In this document: piece after piece, positions 29,194-38,274 of the stretch
Layout of the letters: every line of letters begins with the position of its first letter
Position numbering within the stretch: position 1 is the stretch's first letter
DNA from: an uncultured Woeseiaceae bacterium
GTDB taxonomy: Bacteria > Pseudomonadota > Gammaproteobacteria > Steroidobacterales > Woeseiaceae
DNA: 64,000 nucleotides
Assembly: GCA_947258565.1 (NCBI GenBank)
Contig: CAMYJB010000002.1
Coordinates: 209,868-273,867, forward strand
Reading direction: 5' to 3'
Translations under genes and position numbers: made by a program
The notes under the pieces: generated by a model
Seen by the model: the letters and a program-made list of their open reading frames with translations, nothing else
The model's database searches: none
Told to the model about the DNA's origin: nothing

Positions 29194-30096
29194 GTGTACC
29201 GATCTCTTCGACGGGTTTCATCTATGGCATCCGACCACGGCAGCGGCAACATGAAGCGTGTCCTCATTGCGCTGACGCTGACCGGCACCTTCATGGTCGT
29301 CGAGGTTATCGGTGGCATTCTCGCCGGTTCACTCGCGCTGCTCGCCGACGCGGGCCATATGTTGACGGACACCATGGCGCTCGCGCTCGCCGCTGTGGCC
29401 TTCCACGTCAGCAAGCGGCCTGCAGATGCGCGGCGTACCTTCGGGTATCAGCGTTTCCAGATTCTCGCCGCTTTCGTCAACGGTCTGAGCCTGCTGATCA
29501 TCGTTGGCTGGATCCTTTTCGAAGCGATGCGTCGCTTTCTTTCGCCGGTAGAGGTGGCGGGAGCGACGATGTTGATCGTGGCCGGGGCCGGCCTGGTCGT
29601 AAATGTAATTGCTTTCGCGGTCCTGCACAGCGGCGATCGCGACAATCTCAACATTCGCGGCGCAGCGTTGCACGTGGCTGGAGACCTGCTCGGCTCCGTG
29701 GCCGCAATCGTCGCCGCAATCGTGATCATCTATACCGGCTGGATGGCGATCGATCCACTGTTGTCGGTCGCCGTAGCGTTTCTGATTCTCAGGAGCGCGT
29801 GGGCGCTGGTGCAGCAGAGCGGGCACGTCTTGCTGGAGGGTGCGCCCGAGTGGCTCGATCGCGAAGAGATGCAGCAAAGAATCGTCGAGCGCGTCCCCGG
29901 GGTGACGGGGATTCACCACGTCCACGTCTGGGGCCTGACGCCGCAGGACCTCATGTTGACGATGCATCTCCGGATCGCCGCGGATGTGTCAAGCCCGACG
30001 CAGGTCGTGAGGCAGGTCAAGGCGACCCTGAGAGACGAATACGGTATCGGGCATTCGACGATAGAGATAGAGACCGATGACTGCGCCGACCACTAA
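29194..30096 (+). CDS. Cation diffusion facilitator (CzcD/ZitB-type)
   Basis: HMLTD and HVAGD metal-site motifs with CDF fold; start 29194 (GTG) or 29224 (ATG). Confidence 0.9.
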   Translation: MYRSLRRVSSMASDHGSGNMKRVLIALTLTGTFMVVEVIGGILAGSLALLADAGHMLTDTMALALAAVAFHVSKRPADARRTFGYQRFQILAAFVNGLSLLIIVGWILFEAMRRFLSPVEVAGATMLIVAGAGLVVNVIAFAVLHSGDRDNLNIRGAALHVAGDLLGSVAAIVAAIVIIYTGWMAIDPLLSVAVAFLILRSAWALVQQSGHVLLEGAPEWLDREEMQQRIVERVPGVTGIHHVHVWGLTPQDLMLTMHLRIAADVSSPTQVVRQVKATLRDEYGIGHSTIEIETDDCADH

Positions 30097-30620
30097 TCCG
30101 TCGGTTCGATGATCCCGATGTACGGCAGCGTGCGCTCGTGCTCGGCGTAATCGAGGCCGTAGCCGACGACCCACTCGTCGCCAATGCCGAAGCCGATGTA
30201 ATCGATGGGTACCTCCACCTCTGCGCGCTCGGGCTTGTGCAGCAGGGCGGCGGTCCTGACGGAGGCGGGGTGATGCGATTCGAGGATGCCGATCAGGTAT
30301 TTGAGCGTGTGGCCTGTATCGACAATGTCCTCGACGATCAGCACGTGGCGGTTTTCGATATTGCCGCGCACATCCATCACGAGGCGTACGGCGCCCGAGG
30401 AAACACTGCCCGAGGCGTAGCTTGAAACGGCGATGAATTCGATCGTGCGTGGGATCGTCAGTTGCCGCGACAGGTCGGCGAGGAAGATGAATGCGCCCTT
30501 GAGTACGCCGACCAGTACGATGTCGCCCTTGTCGCTGTAGTCGGCAGAAATCTGGGCGGCGAGTTCGGCGACGCGTGCCTGGATGTCCTGTTCGCTGATC
30601 AGTACCGGCGGCTGGTTCAA
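30093..30620 (-). CDS. hpt: Hypoxanthine phosphoribosyltransferase
   Basis: VLVGVLKGAFIFLADL; VLIVEDIVDTGHTL PRPP motif; GFGIGDEWVVGYGLDYAEHERTLPYIG; likely TTG start. Confidence 0.88.
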   Translation of the reverse strand: MNQPPVLISEQDIQARVAELAAQISADYSDKGDIVLVGVLKGAFIFLADLSRQLTIPRTIEFIAVSSYASGSVSSGAVRLVMDVRGNIENRHVLIVEDIVDTGHTLKYLIGILESHHPASVRTAALLHKPERAEVEVPIDYIGFGIGDEWVVGYGLDYAEHERTLPYIGIIEPTD

Positions 30621-30706
30621 TGTTCGGGCCCGTGGTCCGCGATCACTGCAGGATAGGTTATCTTGTATGTGGAAGCCAGACGCGAATGCGGTAAGGTAGC
30701 CGGGGT

Positions 30707-31342
30707 ATGAAACGTTCCATTGCCATCGCAGGTAACATGGGCGCGGGCAAGTCGACACTGGTTGATTTCCTCGCGCGCACCTATGGCGTGATGCCGTTCT
30801 ACGAGCCGAATGACGAGAACCCGTACCTGTCGGATTTCTACAGGGACATGAAGCGCTGGGCGTTCCAGTCGCAGCTCTATTTTCTGGCCAACAAGTTTCG
30901 CCTGCACCAGGAACTGGACCGGCAGCCGGGCGTGGTCGCGCTCGACCGCACCATATTCGAGGATGCGGAGATCTTTGCAACTGCGCTGCATCAGATGCGC
31001 AAGATTTCGAAACGCGACTGGCAAACCTACCAGAGTTTCTACGGCGCCATCCTCGATGCGATCCGGCCGCCGGATCTCATGATCTACCTGCGCTGCTCGA
31101 TGCGTACCCTGCGGCAGCGCATACGCTTGCGAGGTCGCGCGATGGAGCGTGACGTGCCGCTGTCCTACCTCAAGCGCCTCGAGCGGCTGTACGACGAGTG
31201 GATCGATTCCTACGAGATGAGCGACGTGCTGGTCCTGGAGACGGACAAACTCGACTATATTCACGATCTCGTCCATCGTCTGGACGTCATGCAGCGAATC
31301 GAGGCCGTGCTGCCACCGGAGATGGGCAAGCCGGCGTGCTGA
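30707..31342 (+). CDS. Deoxynucleoside kinase family protein
   Basis: IAIAGNMGAGKSTLVDFLA P-loop; LDRTIFEDAEIFA; RLRGRAMERDVPLSYLKRLERLYDEW. Confidence 0.85.
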   Translation: MKRSIAIAGNMGAGKSTLVDFLARTYGVMPFYEPNDENPYLSDFYRDMKRWAFQSQLYFLANKFRLHQELDRQPGVVALDRTIFEDAEIFATALHQMRKISKRDWQTYQSFYGAILDAIRPPDLMIYLRCSMRTLRQRIRLRGRAMERDVPLSYLKRLERLYDEWIDSYEMSDVLVLETDKLDYIHDLVHRLDVMQRIEAVLPPEMGKPAC

Positions 31343-31366
31343 CTTGCGCGACGTCCGCCTGCTCCA

Positions 31367-32080
31367 ATGAACACCGGCATACTGGAAATCTCCCTGCAGG
31401 GTCTCCTGTATGCGTTTCTGCCCGCGCTGTTCGTCCTTTTCATCATGTGGCGCTGGCAGGCCGGCACCGGTACCGCGGTCTACGCGATGGCGCGCATGCT
31501 GGTGCAGCTGTTCGCCATCGGCTACGTGCTTATCTACATCTTCGAGAGCGACAGCTACTGGGTCATCGCCGGTGTCCTTACGATCATGATCGTCGTCGCA
31601 AGCTGGATCGCGGTGCGGCCGCTCGGCGGCACAAAGAGGCAGTCCTGGCCGAACTCGCTGCTCGCGATCGGTTTCACGAGCGTGGTCATCCTGGCACTGG
31701 TTACGCAGGTGGTGATCGGCGTCGAGCCCTGGTTCAGCCCACGCTACGTAGTGCCCCTCGGTGGCATGGTCGTCACTGGCGCGATGAATGCCGTGAGTCT
31801 CGCGGCGGAACGTTTCCAGTCCGAAACCGCTCGCGACGAGCCGGTGCCCGACGCTCTCCGCAGTGCGTTCAAGACCGCGCTCATACCGATTCTCAACATG
31901 CTTTTTGCGGTTGGTGTGGTGTCGTTGCCGGGGATGATGACGGGGCAGATTCTCTCCGGGGTTTCGCCGCTGATTGCCGCGAAGTACCAGATAATCGTCA
32001 TGGCCATGTTCTTCGGTACGGGCGGCATCGCGGCCGCGATCTACCTCGAGCTGGAAAGCCGCCGCGCGGGTCGCGCCTGA
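31367..32080 (+). CDS. FetB-like (UPF0014) ABC transporter permease
   Basis: VARMLVQLFAIGYVL-type segment, GGMVVTGAMNAVSLAAERF, ALIPILNMLFAVGVVSLPGMMTGQILSGVSPLIAAKYQI. Confidence 0.82.
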   Translation: MNTGILEISLQGLLYAFLPALFVLFIMWRWQAGTGTAVYAMARMLVQLFAIGYVLIYIFESDSYWVIAGVLTIMIVVASWIAVRPLGGTKRQSWPNSLLAIGFTSVVILALVTQVVIGVEPWFSPRYVVPLGGMVVTGAMNAVSLAAERFQSETARDEPVPDALRSAFKTALIPILNMLFAVGVVSLPGMMTGQILSGVSPLIAAKYQIIVMAMFFGTGGIAAAIYLELESRRAGRA

Positions 32081-32086
32081 GCGTCC

Positions 32087-32878
32087 TCAGTCAATACGAA
32101 AACCGGCGCCGCGGAGCATCCTTGCGCTCGAGTCGAATTCCTGCCGGTCGGCGTAGGTCATGACCACTTCGAACTCTCCCGTGCCGCGGCGGAACCAGTC
32201 GAGATTCAGGTCGGGGGCCTGCTGCTCGAGGCTCTCGACAAATGCAGCCGCACGGTACGGCTCACCGAACGTCACCAGTGTCGACTGTCCGAGTTCGGAA
32301 TACAGCGCATCGCCGACAGGCTTCCCCGCATTGCCCTCGCCGAGAACGTAGTTCAGGTGCCGAAATATGTAGCCGGAATACCAGTTCGCGCCGGACGGAA
32401 TCGCACCGCCGCCGACCGGAATGCGCCGTGGACCGTAGTTGTAGGCGGCCAGTGCAAGGTGAAGATTGCCCTTGTAGCGCGCCAGAAGTTCCTTCAGGTA
32501 ACGCGCACCCGCGTCGATATTCGTACAGGGGTCGTACAGTTCGCTAAGGCGATGGATGCCCAGGTGCCTCGCCGTATCGGGCCACAGGATCTGCATCACG
32601 CCGTGGGCATTGGCCCGCGATCGTGCCGTGGCCTCGAAATCGCTTTCGCCGCGAGCGACGGCGAGCAGCAGCGTCTCGGGCAGGTCGTATTGCCGGGCCG
32701 CGCTGCCAAAGCAGTTTGCAAACGGAAAGCGATAGGCCGGCTCGAGCTGAGTCTTTGTGCTGGAGTAGTCGCGCCACGCGCTGTCTAGATCCGGCTCGAC
32801 GGTGCGCGCTTCGACGCCGGTGACGAAGACCAGTAACGGCATGAGCCGGAGTATCGTCGGGAATCGTCGCTGCAGCAC
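32087..32878 (-). CDS. Lytic transglycosylase (SLT) domain protein
   Basis: LLLAVARGESDFEATARSRANAHGVMQILWPDTARHLG...NIDAGARYLKELLARYKGNLHLALAAYNYG; GTG start. Confidence 0.88.
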   Translation of the reverse strand: MLQRRFPTILRLMPLLVFVTGVEARTVEPDLDSAWRDYSSTKTQLEPAYRFPFANCFGSAARQYDLPETLLLAVARGESDFEATARSRANAHGVMQILWPDTARHLGIHRLSELYDPCTNIDAGARYLKELLARYKGNLHLALAAYNYGPRRIPVGGGAIPSGANWYSGYIFRHLNYVLGEGNAGKPVGDALYSELGQSTLVTFGEPYRAAAFVESLEQQAPDLNLDWFRRGTGEFEVVMTYADRQEFDSSARMLRGAGFRID

Positions 32879-32879
32879 C

Positions 32880-33413
32880 TCAGCCCTCCGGAAGCCGCAG
32901 GCCGGTCGCCGCGGATATCTGCGACAGGTTTGCAGTGATTTCCTGGTCGTCCTCGTAGGCGAACGCAACCTCGTAGACGCCCGGTTTCACCTTGACGACG
33001 CGGTAGTCGAGCCCGGTGACACGCTGCAGCTGGTCGACGAAACCATTGGCCGCAATCTCGCTGCGGAACGGGCTCCAGAACGCATACCACTGCGGTGAAG
33101 TGGCCGCCGGCACGGGCGGCGGCTCAGCCGGGGCCGGCGCGGCTTCGGATTCCTCGACCACCGCCGAGGGCGGCGCGGCTGCGGAGTCCTCGGCAACCGT
33201 CGCGGGCGGACCAGCCGGCGCGTCGATCCCCGCTACAGCCGGTACTTCCTGCGGCGCTTGCTCGGGCGCAGGCGGGCTTGCCCGCATTGGCAGCGTAATG
33301 ACCGAATCCTCAACAACGCTCGACTCGGTCGTGAATTCCGGGATACCGACGAAGACGACCAGTGCGGCGACGGCAAGGGCGGATCCCACAAGCACACCCA
33401 GGGAACGCATCAT
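32880..33413 (-). CDS. N-terminally anchored periplasmic protein, Ala/Pro linker, SPOR-like C-terminus
   Basis: MMRSLGVLVGSALAVAALVVFVGIP TM; linker; WYAFWSPFRSEIAANGFVDQLQRVTGLDYRVVKVKPGVYEVAFAYEDDQE. Confidence 0.6.
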   Translation of the reverse strand: MMRSLGVLVGSALAVAALVVFVGIPEFTTESSVVEDSVITLPMRASPPAPEQAPQEVPAVAGIDAPAGPPATVAEDSAAAPPSAVVEESEAAPAPAEPPPVPAATSPQWYAFWSPFRSEIAANGFVDQLQRVTGLDYRVVKVKPGVYEVAFAYEDDQEITANLSQISAATGLRLPEG

Positions 33414-33423
33414 CGTTCTGTCC

Positions 33424-34926
33424 TCACAGCACGTCCTTTACTTCTATCGCACGCCAGCCGACGTGCCGGGCATGGCGTTCGGCGAGCACCGCGAATGCTT
33501 CGAGCCAGCGGTGCAGCGCGTTATTTTCAAGTCCCCGACGTATGGAGCCATTGCAACGCAGAGGGAGGGAATCGATGTGATTCGCGAACTCGCGCGCGGC
33601 TCGTGAATCGCTGACGGCAAACGCGTAGTAGGTATCGACGGCCGGGGAGACCCGCCACTCCTTGATTTCACGTATCTCGCTGCTGCCTATCGTCGTGAAC
33701 GGCACCGGGTAACGCATCGGCTCGCCGCGCGTCACGACATGGGGCGCCGTGCGCTCGCGGCATGCGGAGCCGCCCAGCCGGACCAGCCCGTAGTTGGCTT
33801 GATATTCGAGAACAAACACGATCGCGTCGGCGCGCGTGTCGGCGACCAGTACGGAGCAGGGCCGTTGCGACTCGCCATAGCTCGTCGCCCGCACCGAGGT
33901 GTCCCCGGAAAGCACACAAATACCGCGATCCTGTGATTTCAGGAGTCGCATCGGACCCAGCAACGCATCACCGCCGCCGTGAGGAATGGACACGGTTGCG
34001 ACCGGCCGAGCGGCAGGCGGCTGCCGGGGCGAAGGTTCGCCGGCAAGGCGGTAGCCTGGCAGCAGCACGTAGGCGCTGGCGCTCAGCGTGGACAGCTCGT
34101 TGCCGGGGTCGGTCGGCGATACCGTGAGCCAGTACTGGTAGAGGGCGCCGTCGATCTGGTGCGCCTTGCCGCTCAACCTTGCATTGATCTGCTGCTCGTC
34201 GCCGGTCAACTCGAGCGCATCGTGGGCGGCCAGGTTGTTGCCGACCAGTTCTACCGTGGCGACCAGGTTGTCGCCGGGCTCGGCCATGCGATTCGACGAG
34301 ACGATGTACCGGCCGCTGGTCTCGCGCAGCAACGCGCACGCCAGTTCATGGGCGAGGTGCGCGGCCAGCAGGTCGGGTTCATCCCCGGAAAACGGCACAT
34401 CGCGCGCGCCGCGAAACGTCGCGTCGGCCTGCGTCTGCCGCATGGCCCGCTGCTGGATGGTGCTGAGCGTTCCCTGCCAGGCTTTGCCGAAGCCCGACAC
34501 CCAGTTTCGATCCTCGAGATCGAGGGCGCGGACGCTGACGCCGTAGAGACCGTCAATGCGGCGCGATACCGAGATGCCGATGTAGTAGTGCACTTCATCC
34601 CGGGTGCAGTCCACCGACTGGGCGGCCGGGGTTGCGGTCGTGCCGCCCTGGCGCCGGCCGACGGATATGCCGGGCGTATTCAGGGCGGCATCGAGCAGCC
34701 GGTCACGCAGCGAGATGGCGAGTTCGTTGCTCACCGACGCCGGCACGTTGTCCTCGAAGACGACGAACATCACCGATTCGCCCTTGAAGCGGGGGTGGTC
34801 GACGAGTTGCGAGGAGACGAAGGGCACCAGCTCACGATCGAACCAGCGATCGAGGTTGCGTTCGGCCGCCACAGCCTGAGCTGCGAGCAGGAACAGGAAA
34901 ATGACGGCCGCCGTGCTACGCATCAT
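33424..34926 (-). CDS. Exported protein of unknown function (500 aa)
   Basis: Signal peptide MMRSTAAVIFLFLLAAQAVAA; no confident domain; ATGA-coupled to ExbD-like gene. Confidence 0.55.
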   Translation of the reverse strand: MMRSTAAVIFLFLLAAQAVAAERNLDRWFDRELVPFVSSQLVDHPRFKGESVMFVVFEDNVPASVSNELAISLRDRLLDAALNTPGISVGRRQGGTTATPAAQSVDCTRDEVHYYIGISVSRRIDGLYGVSVRALDLEDRNWVSGFGKAWQGTLSTIQQRAMRQTQADATFRGARDVPFSGDEPDLLAAHLAHELACALLRETSGRYIVSSNRMAEPGDNLVATVELVGNNLAAHDALELTGDEQQINARLSGKAHQIDGALYQYWLTVSPTDPGNELSTLSASAYVLLPGYRLAGEPSPRQPPAARPVATVSIPHGGGDALLGPMRLLKSQDRGICVLSGDTSVRATSYGESQRPCSVLVADTRADAIVFVLEYQANYGLVRLGGSACRERTAPHVVTRGEPMRYPVPFTTIGSSEIREIKEWRVSPAVDTYYAFAVSDSRAAREFANHIDSLPLRCNGSIRRGLENNALHRWLEAFAVLAERHARHVGWRAIEVKDVL

Positions 34927-35684
34927 GATGCCTCCAGCCGCAGTTCACCGTCCCGGCCGATTACCAGCGCGCCACCGGAGTTGCCGCGCATCAACGTGTC
35001 GAGCTGTTCGCGCAGTTTTCCCGGCAACGTCACGCCCCAGCCCACACTGGTGGCGTCTGCGCCGGTACGCGCCAGCGCATCGATAACGGGACCGGGCACG
35101 GTACTCTTCTCCATCTCGTGGTATCTGTTCGGTGCAGACGCATCCCAGAAGCTGATGCGGCTCTCGCTAACCGTCATGCGGCGCGCGCGATCCCCGGCGA
35201 TCGCGTACAGGCCCACCTTCCCGGCGGCTACGAGCCGCGTCAGCGCAAGGTCCGATTCGAATCGCAATGTAAAACCCTGGCGCGGGGCATCCGCAGGCGC
35301 TTCCCGTGGCGGTTCTGCCACCGGTTCCGGCGCTGCCACAGGTTCCGTCGTGCTCTTCCTGGCGACGAAGGTCGATGTCCATTTCGGCCGTGTGAGCTGC
35401 ACGGCTTTTTCCGGCTCGGGATTCGGCAGGACCGGATCGGCCTTTGTCACCGGCGGTGCCGGGTTGGCTTCCACGGCCTTTGCCGTGGGTGGCGGTGCTG
35501 CCGGTGCAGGCGACTGCGTTGGCGCTTCGGGGACCAGCGGGATGCTTTGCACAAGCGCAAAAATGGCAACCAGGCACAGGGCGAGGATTGCCATGAACCG
35601 CATGACGTCGGTCTGCAGGTCGGCAGCACCGCCGGCGTCCGTGTCACCGCGGTGCATGGGGTAAAAGAGGGGAGAGCGGCTCAC
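34923..35684 (-). CDS. ExbD/TolR-like single-TM protein with Pro-rich periplasmic domain
   Basis: DTDAGGAADLQTDVMRFMAILALCLVAIFALVQSIPL (cf. IDVMFLLL of ExbD/TolR) then Pro/Ala-rich linker; adjacent ExbB-like gene. Confidence 0.6.
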   Translation of the reverse strand: MSRSPLFYPMHRGDTDAGGAADLQTDVMRFMAILALCLVAIFALVQSIPLVPEAPTQSPAPAAPPPTAKAVEANPAPPVTKADPVLPNPEPEKAVQLTRPKWTSTFVARKSTTEPVAAPEPVAEPPREAPADAPRQGFTLRFESDLALTRLVAAGKVGLYAIAGDRARRMTVSESRISFWDASAPNRYHEMEKSTVPGPVIDALARTGADATSVGWGVTLPGKLREQLDTLMRGNSGGALVIGRDGELRLEAS

Positions 35685-36328
35685 TCGGCGGCCTCGACGG
35701 TGCTAGCGGCGGTACCGCGATGGCCGAGGTGCCGCTCGATGCGCCGCAGGCTCTCGCGCATTTCCGACGTGTCGGCACGAGCGGCCTTGTCGTAGCGCTG
35801 CTGCAGGCCCGAGCCCAGCGTCACGGTCTTGTAGACGCGCATGAGATAGCCGCCGATGCCGCCGAAGATCGTTGTCGACAGCGCAAGCAGGATGCCGCCG
35901 TCGATCATGCGCTCGAGCATTGCGAACGCGCCCTCCTGCAGGGCGACGTCCCTGTCACCCAATGCAAAGATCAGCGCGCTGCGCATTCCGATCGCCGTCC
36001 AGATGACGCCGGTACCGAAAAACAGGGTCGTCCAGATGTCGGTCAGGTGGTCGAGCTGGACGATCTGGTTGACCGGTCTGTCATCGTCGAGGTAGCGGCG
36101 CAGTCGCCCGAGCGTTATGAAGTAGGCCAGCAGGAGCCCGGCGAATACCGGGATCGAGGAACCCAGATTGGTGTAGGCCCAGTCCAGCCAGTCTCCCGGG
36201 GTGCTGATGGCGGTGTCATGGAGACGAATCAACTCCAGCCGGGCCAGCGTGTACAACAACGCCGCGCCGCCGAGTAACGTGCCGAAGGCGCCGGCGACCA
36301 GTCCCTGCAGAAACAGCCGTTGCGTCAT
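35681..36328 (-). CDS. MotA/TolQ/ExbB-like integral membrane protein
   Basis: TM topology with MIDGGILLALSTTIFGGIGGYLMRV resembling the TolQ/ExbB C-terminal TM pair; ATGA-coupled to ExbD-like gene. Confidence 0.6.
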   Translation of the reverse strand: MTQRLFLQGLVAGAFGTLLGGAALLYTLARLELIRLHDTAISTPGDWLDWAYTNLGSSIPVFAGLLLAYFITLGRLRRYLDDDRPVNQIVQLDHLTDIWTTLFFGTGVIWTAIGMRSALIFALGDRDVALQEGAFAMLERMIDGGILLALSTTIFGGIGGYLMRVYKTVTLGSGLQQRYDKAARADTSEMRESLRRIERHLGHRGTAASTVEAAE

Positions 36329-36340
36329 CGCCGCGCCCCG

Positions 36341-36889
36341 TCATCGACTGGCAGCACAGGCCGTGCAGGTTGCCTCGAGCACCAGCTCGACCTCCTGGTA
36401 GAGGCGGTCGGCGCGGTAGTAGCCGTCACGATCCTCGCTCACCTTGAGAAGGCCGCGCTCCTTGTCGGAGAGTTCACGTTCCATATCGAACAGCATGCGT
36501 TGTTTGTTCGGGCAGGTATGAGAGCAGTTGTTGTAGTCGCCTTTCATCGACATGAATTTGACGTTGAAGAAGCGGTTGTAATACTCCTGTGCCTGCCGCG
36601 TGCTCAACAGGCCCTGGTCGCCGGACCAGAGGAGAAATTCGCTGAAGATGCGCTTGTTCTCCGGTTTCGGATCGCCTTCGGCGATCGTCAGTAAATCGTC
36701 GTAATAGCGGTCGAAGTGCGACTCGCAACCGGTGTTCAGCGACGTCTTGACGAAACCGATTGCGCTATCGAGATTGCGCGTCTGCGGAGAGGGGCAGCCG
36801 GGTTCTGTCGACGCGCACGCGGCAATCGTCATCAGGGCGGCGATCATGCCCAGGATCTTGACGGGGGAAATGAGGTTCTGCGTGATCAT
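36341..36889 (-). CDS. Lipoprotein of unknown function
   Basis: MITQNLISPVKILGMIAALMTIAACAS lipobox-like end; 182 aa. Confidence 0.6.
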   Translation of the reverse strand: MITQNLISPVKILGMIAALMTIAACASTEPGCPSPQTRNLDSAIGFVKTSLNTGCESHFDRYYDDLLTIAEGDPKPENKRIFSEFLLWSGDQGLLSTRQAQEYYNRFFNVKFMSMKGDYNNCSHTCPNKQRMLFDMERELSDKERGLLKVSEDRDGYYRADRLYQEVELVLEATCTACAASR

Positions 36890-36924
36890 TTTTTTTGCTC
36901 CGTGCCGGATCGGGTGTCCATGGC

Positions 36925-37773
36925 TCACTGTTCGAGAGGGCTGCGGTAGGCTTGCTCGACGCTGCCTGGCGGCGGCCCCGCAACGAGCGCGCGTGCGTCT
37001 TCGTCGCCGAACAGGATCGTCTTGACGCCGCCGACGACTTCCATCATTTCCGGCGTGATGATGCCGAAGGACTGGTTGAGCTGTTCCATGAGCGTCGCGC
37101 GCGCGATCTCCTGGCGCGTGCGTTCGATGAGCACACTCGTTTCTTCCATGTCGAGGTAGATGTCCGACGCCAATACCGCAAGCGACTGGTCGCTCTGGCT
37201 GCCGGACGTAGCGACCAGCTGATAATACTGTCTGAAACGCTCTGACAAGCGCATCCCCGAGCGGCCGCGAAGCGTCGGGGACGCCTGCGCCGGGGCACTG
37301 GCCGCGGTCTTGCCGACCAGCGTTTCCTGCAGCTGCCATGGCGTCATCTTCTTGCCAAGCTCGTTGCGCAGCCCTCGCTCCAGGCTGATGCGCGTGTTGT
37401 TGACGGTGTGCTCCATGTCGGGCAGGCGCTCCTCCATGATCGTCAGCATCTCGAGGTAGGTGGCGCCGATCTGACGGGCAAGCCGCTGGCAGCCGGGGTC
37501 GTTCTCCGCGCCGTCGCACTTGCTCTCCACGTACAGTTGCTGCTGCTGATCGAGACGGCCGATGACTTCCTGCAGGCCGGTTTCCATATCCCGGGCGACG
37601 TTGCCCGTCTGTTTCAAATCCTCGACGACCGTGGTCGGGAACAGTCGAATGGTGGGGGTGTTCGCCAGTACGGACTGTGCGAATATCAAGAGCGAACAGG
37701 CCAGCAACAGTCCCAGGGTCGCCTGACGTCTCGCGGGATCGGGAGGGATAGCGAGCGGGCGCTTGTTATTCAT
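36925..37773 (-). CDS. Exported helical protein of unknown function
   Basis: Signal-like LGLLLACSLLIFAQSVLA; Gln/Glu-rich predicted helical mature protein. Confidence 0.55.
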   Translation of the reverse strand: MNNKRPLAIPPDPARRQATLGLLLACSLLIFAQSVLANTPTIRLFPTTVVEDLKQTGNVARDMETGLQEVIGRLDQQQQLYVESKCDGAENDPGCQRLARQIGATYLEMLTIMEERLPDMEHTVNNTRISLERGLRNELGKKMTPWQLQETLVGKTAASAPAQASPTLRGRSGMRLSERFRQYYQLVATSGSQSDQSLAVLASDIYLDMEETSVLIERTRQEIARATLMEQLNQSFGIITPEMMEVVGGVKTILFGDEDARALVAGPPPGSVEQAYRSPLEQ

Positions 37774-37902
37774 ATGTCGATCCTCGTAGCTAGGTGTGCC
37801 TGACGGCGCCGCTGGGCGTTCGCGGCGACCTGAGTCACACGCTAACCGGGGGTCGATGAATACAAGCTGAACCGGCTATTCGTAATAATCCCTATTGCTT
37901 AT

Positions 37903-37921
37903 CGTAATGCGAATCATTATC
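37903..37921. promoter_or_regulatory. Fur-box-like site
   Basis: CGTAATGCGAATCATTATC matches 15/19 of GATAATGATAATCATTATC; upstream of feoAB. Confidence 0.7.
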
Positions 37922-38019
37922 ATTTTGGCCATAAACAGCAAACCACCAATAAAATCCGTTGCTTACATAATTTCTTGACGGATTTTCGGTGACGCAGAGA
38001 GACCCGGGACAAGCATCCA

Positions 38020-38274
38020 ATGAAGCGCAACGGCAGCACGCTCGCATCACTCAGGAAAGGCCAGAAAGGCATCATCGCCTCGGTAAACGCCGCAGACCCG
38101 CAGGTCCAGCGCCTCATGACGCTCGGCCTCGTCGAGGGCGCGATCGTCGAACTGGCAAGTTCCGCGCTCGGCGGCGATCCCATGGAGTTCCGCTTGTTCG
38201 GTCGCGGTATCTCGCTTCGCCAGGAGCAGGCCAGGCAGTTCGCCGTGTCTCCGGTAGCGGCGGGCGGTGACTAA
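38020..38274 (+). CDS. feoA: Ferrous iron transport protein A
   Basis: SLRKGQKGIIASVNAADPQVQRLMTLGLVEGAIVELASSALGGDPMEFRLFGRGISLRQEQA. Confidence 0.92.
   Translation: MKRNGSTLASLRKGQKGIIASVNAADPQVQRLMTLGLVEGAIVELASSALGGDPMEFRLFGRGISLRQEQARQFAVSPVAAGGD

Noticed and set aside
33979-35664. 561-aa plus-strand ORF
   Set aside because: Antisense to the ExbD-like and exported protein genes, whose signal peptides, TM and ATGA couplings are coherent; composition is spurious.
34923-36328. Calling the ExbB/ExbD-like genes tolQ/tolR or exbB/exbD
   Set aside because: No adjacent tolA/tolB/pal/ybgC or tonB, and the ExbD-like protein has a divergent long Pro-rich periplasmic region; orthology cannot be supported by eye.
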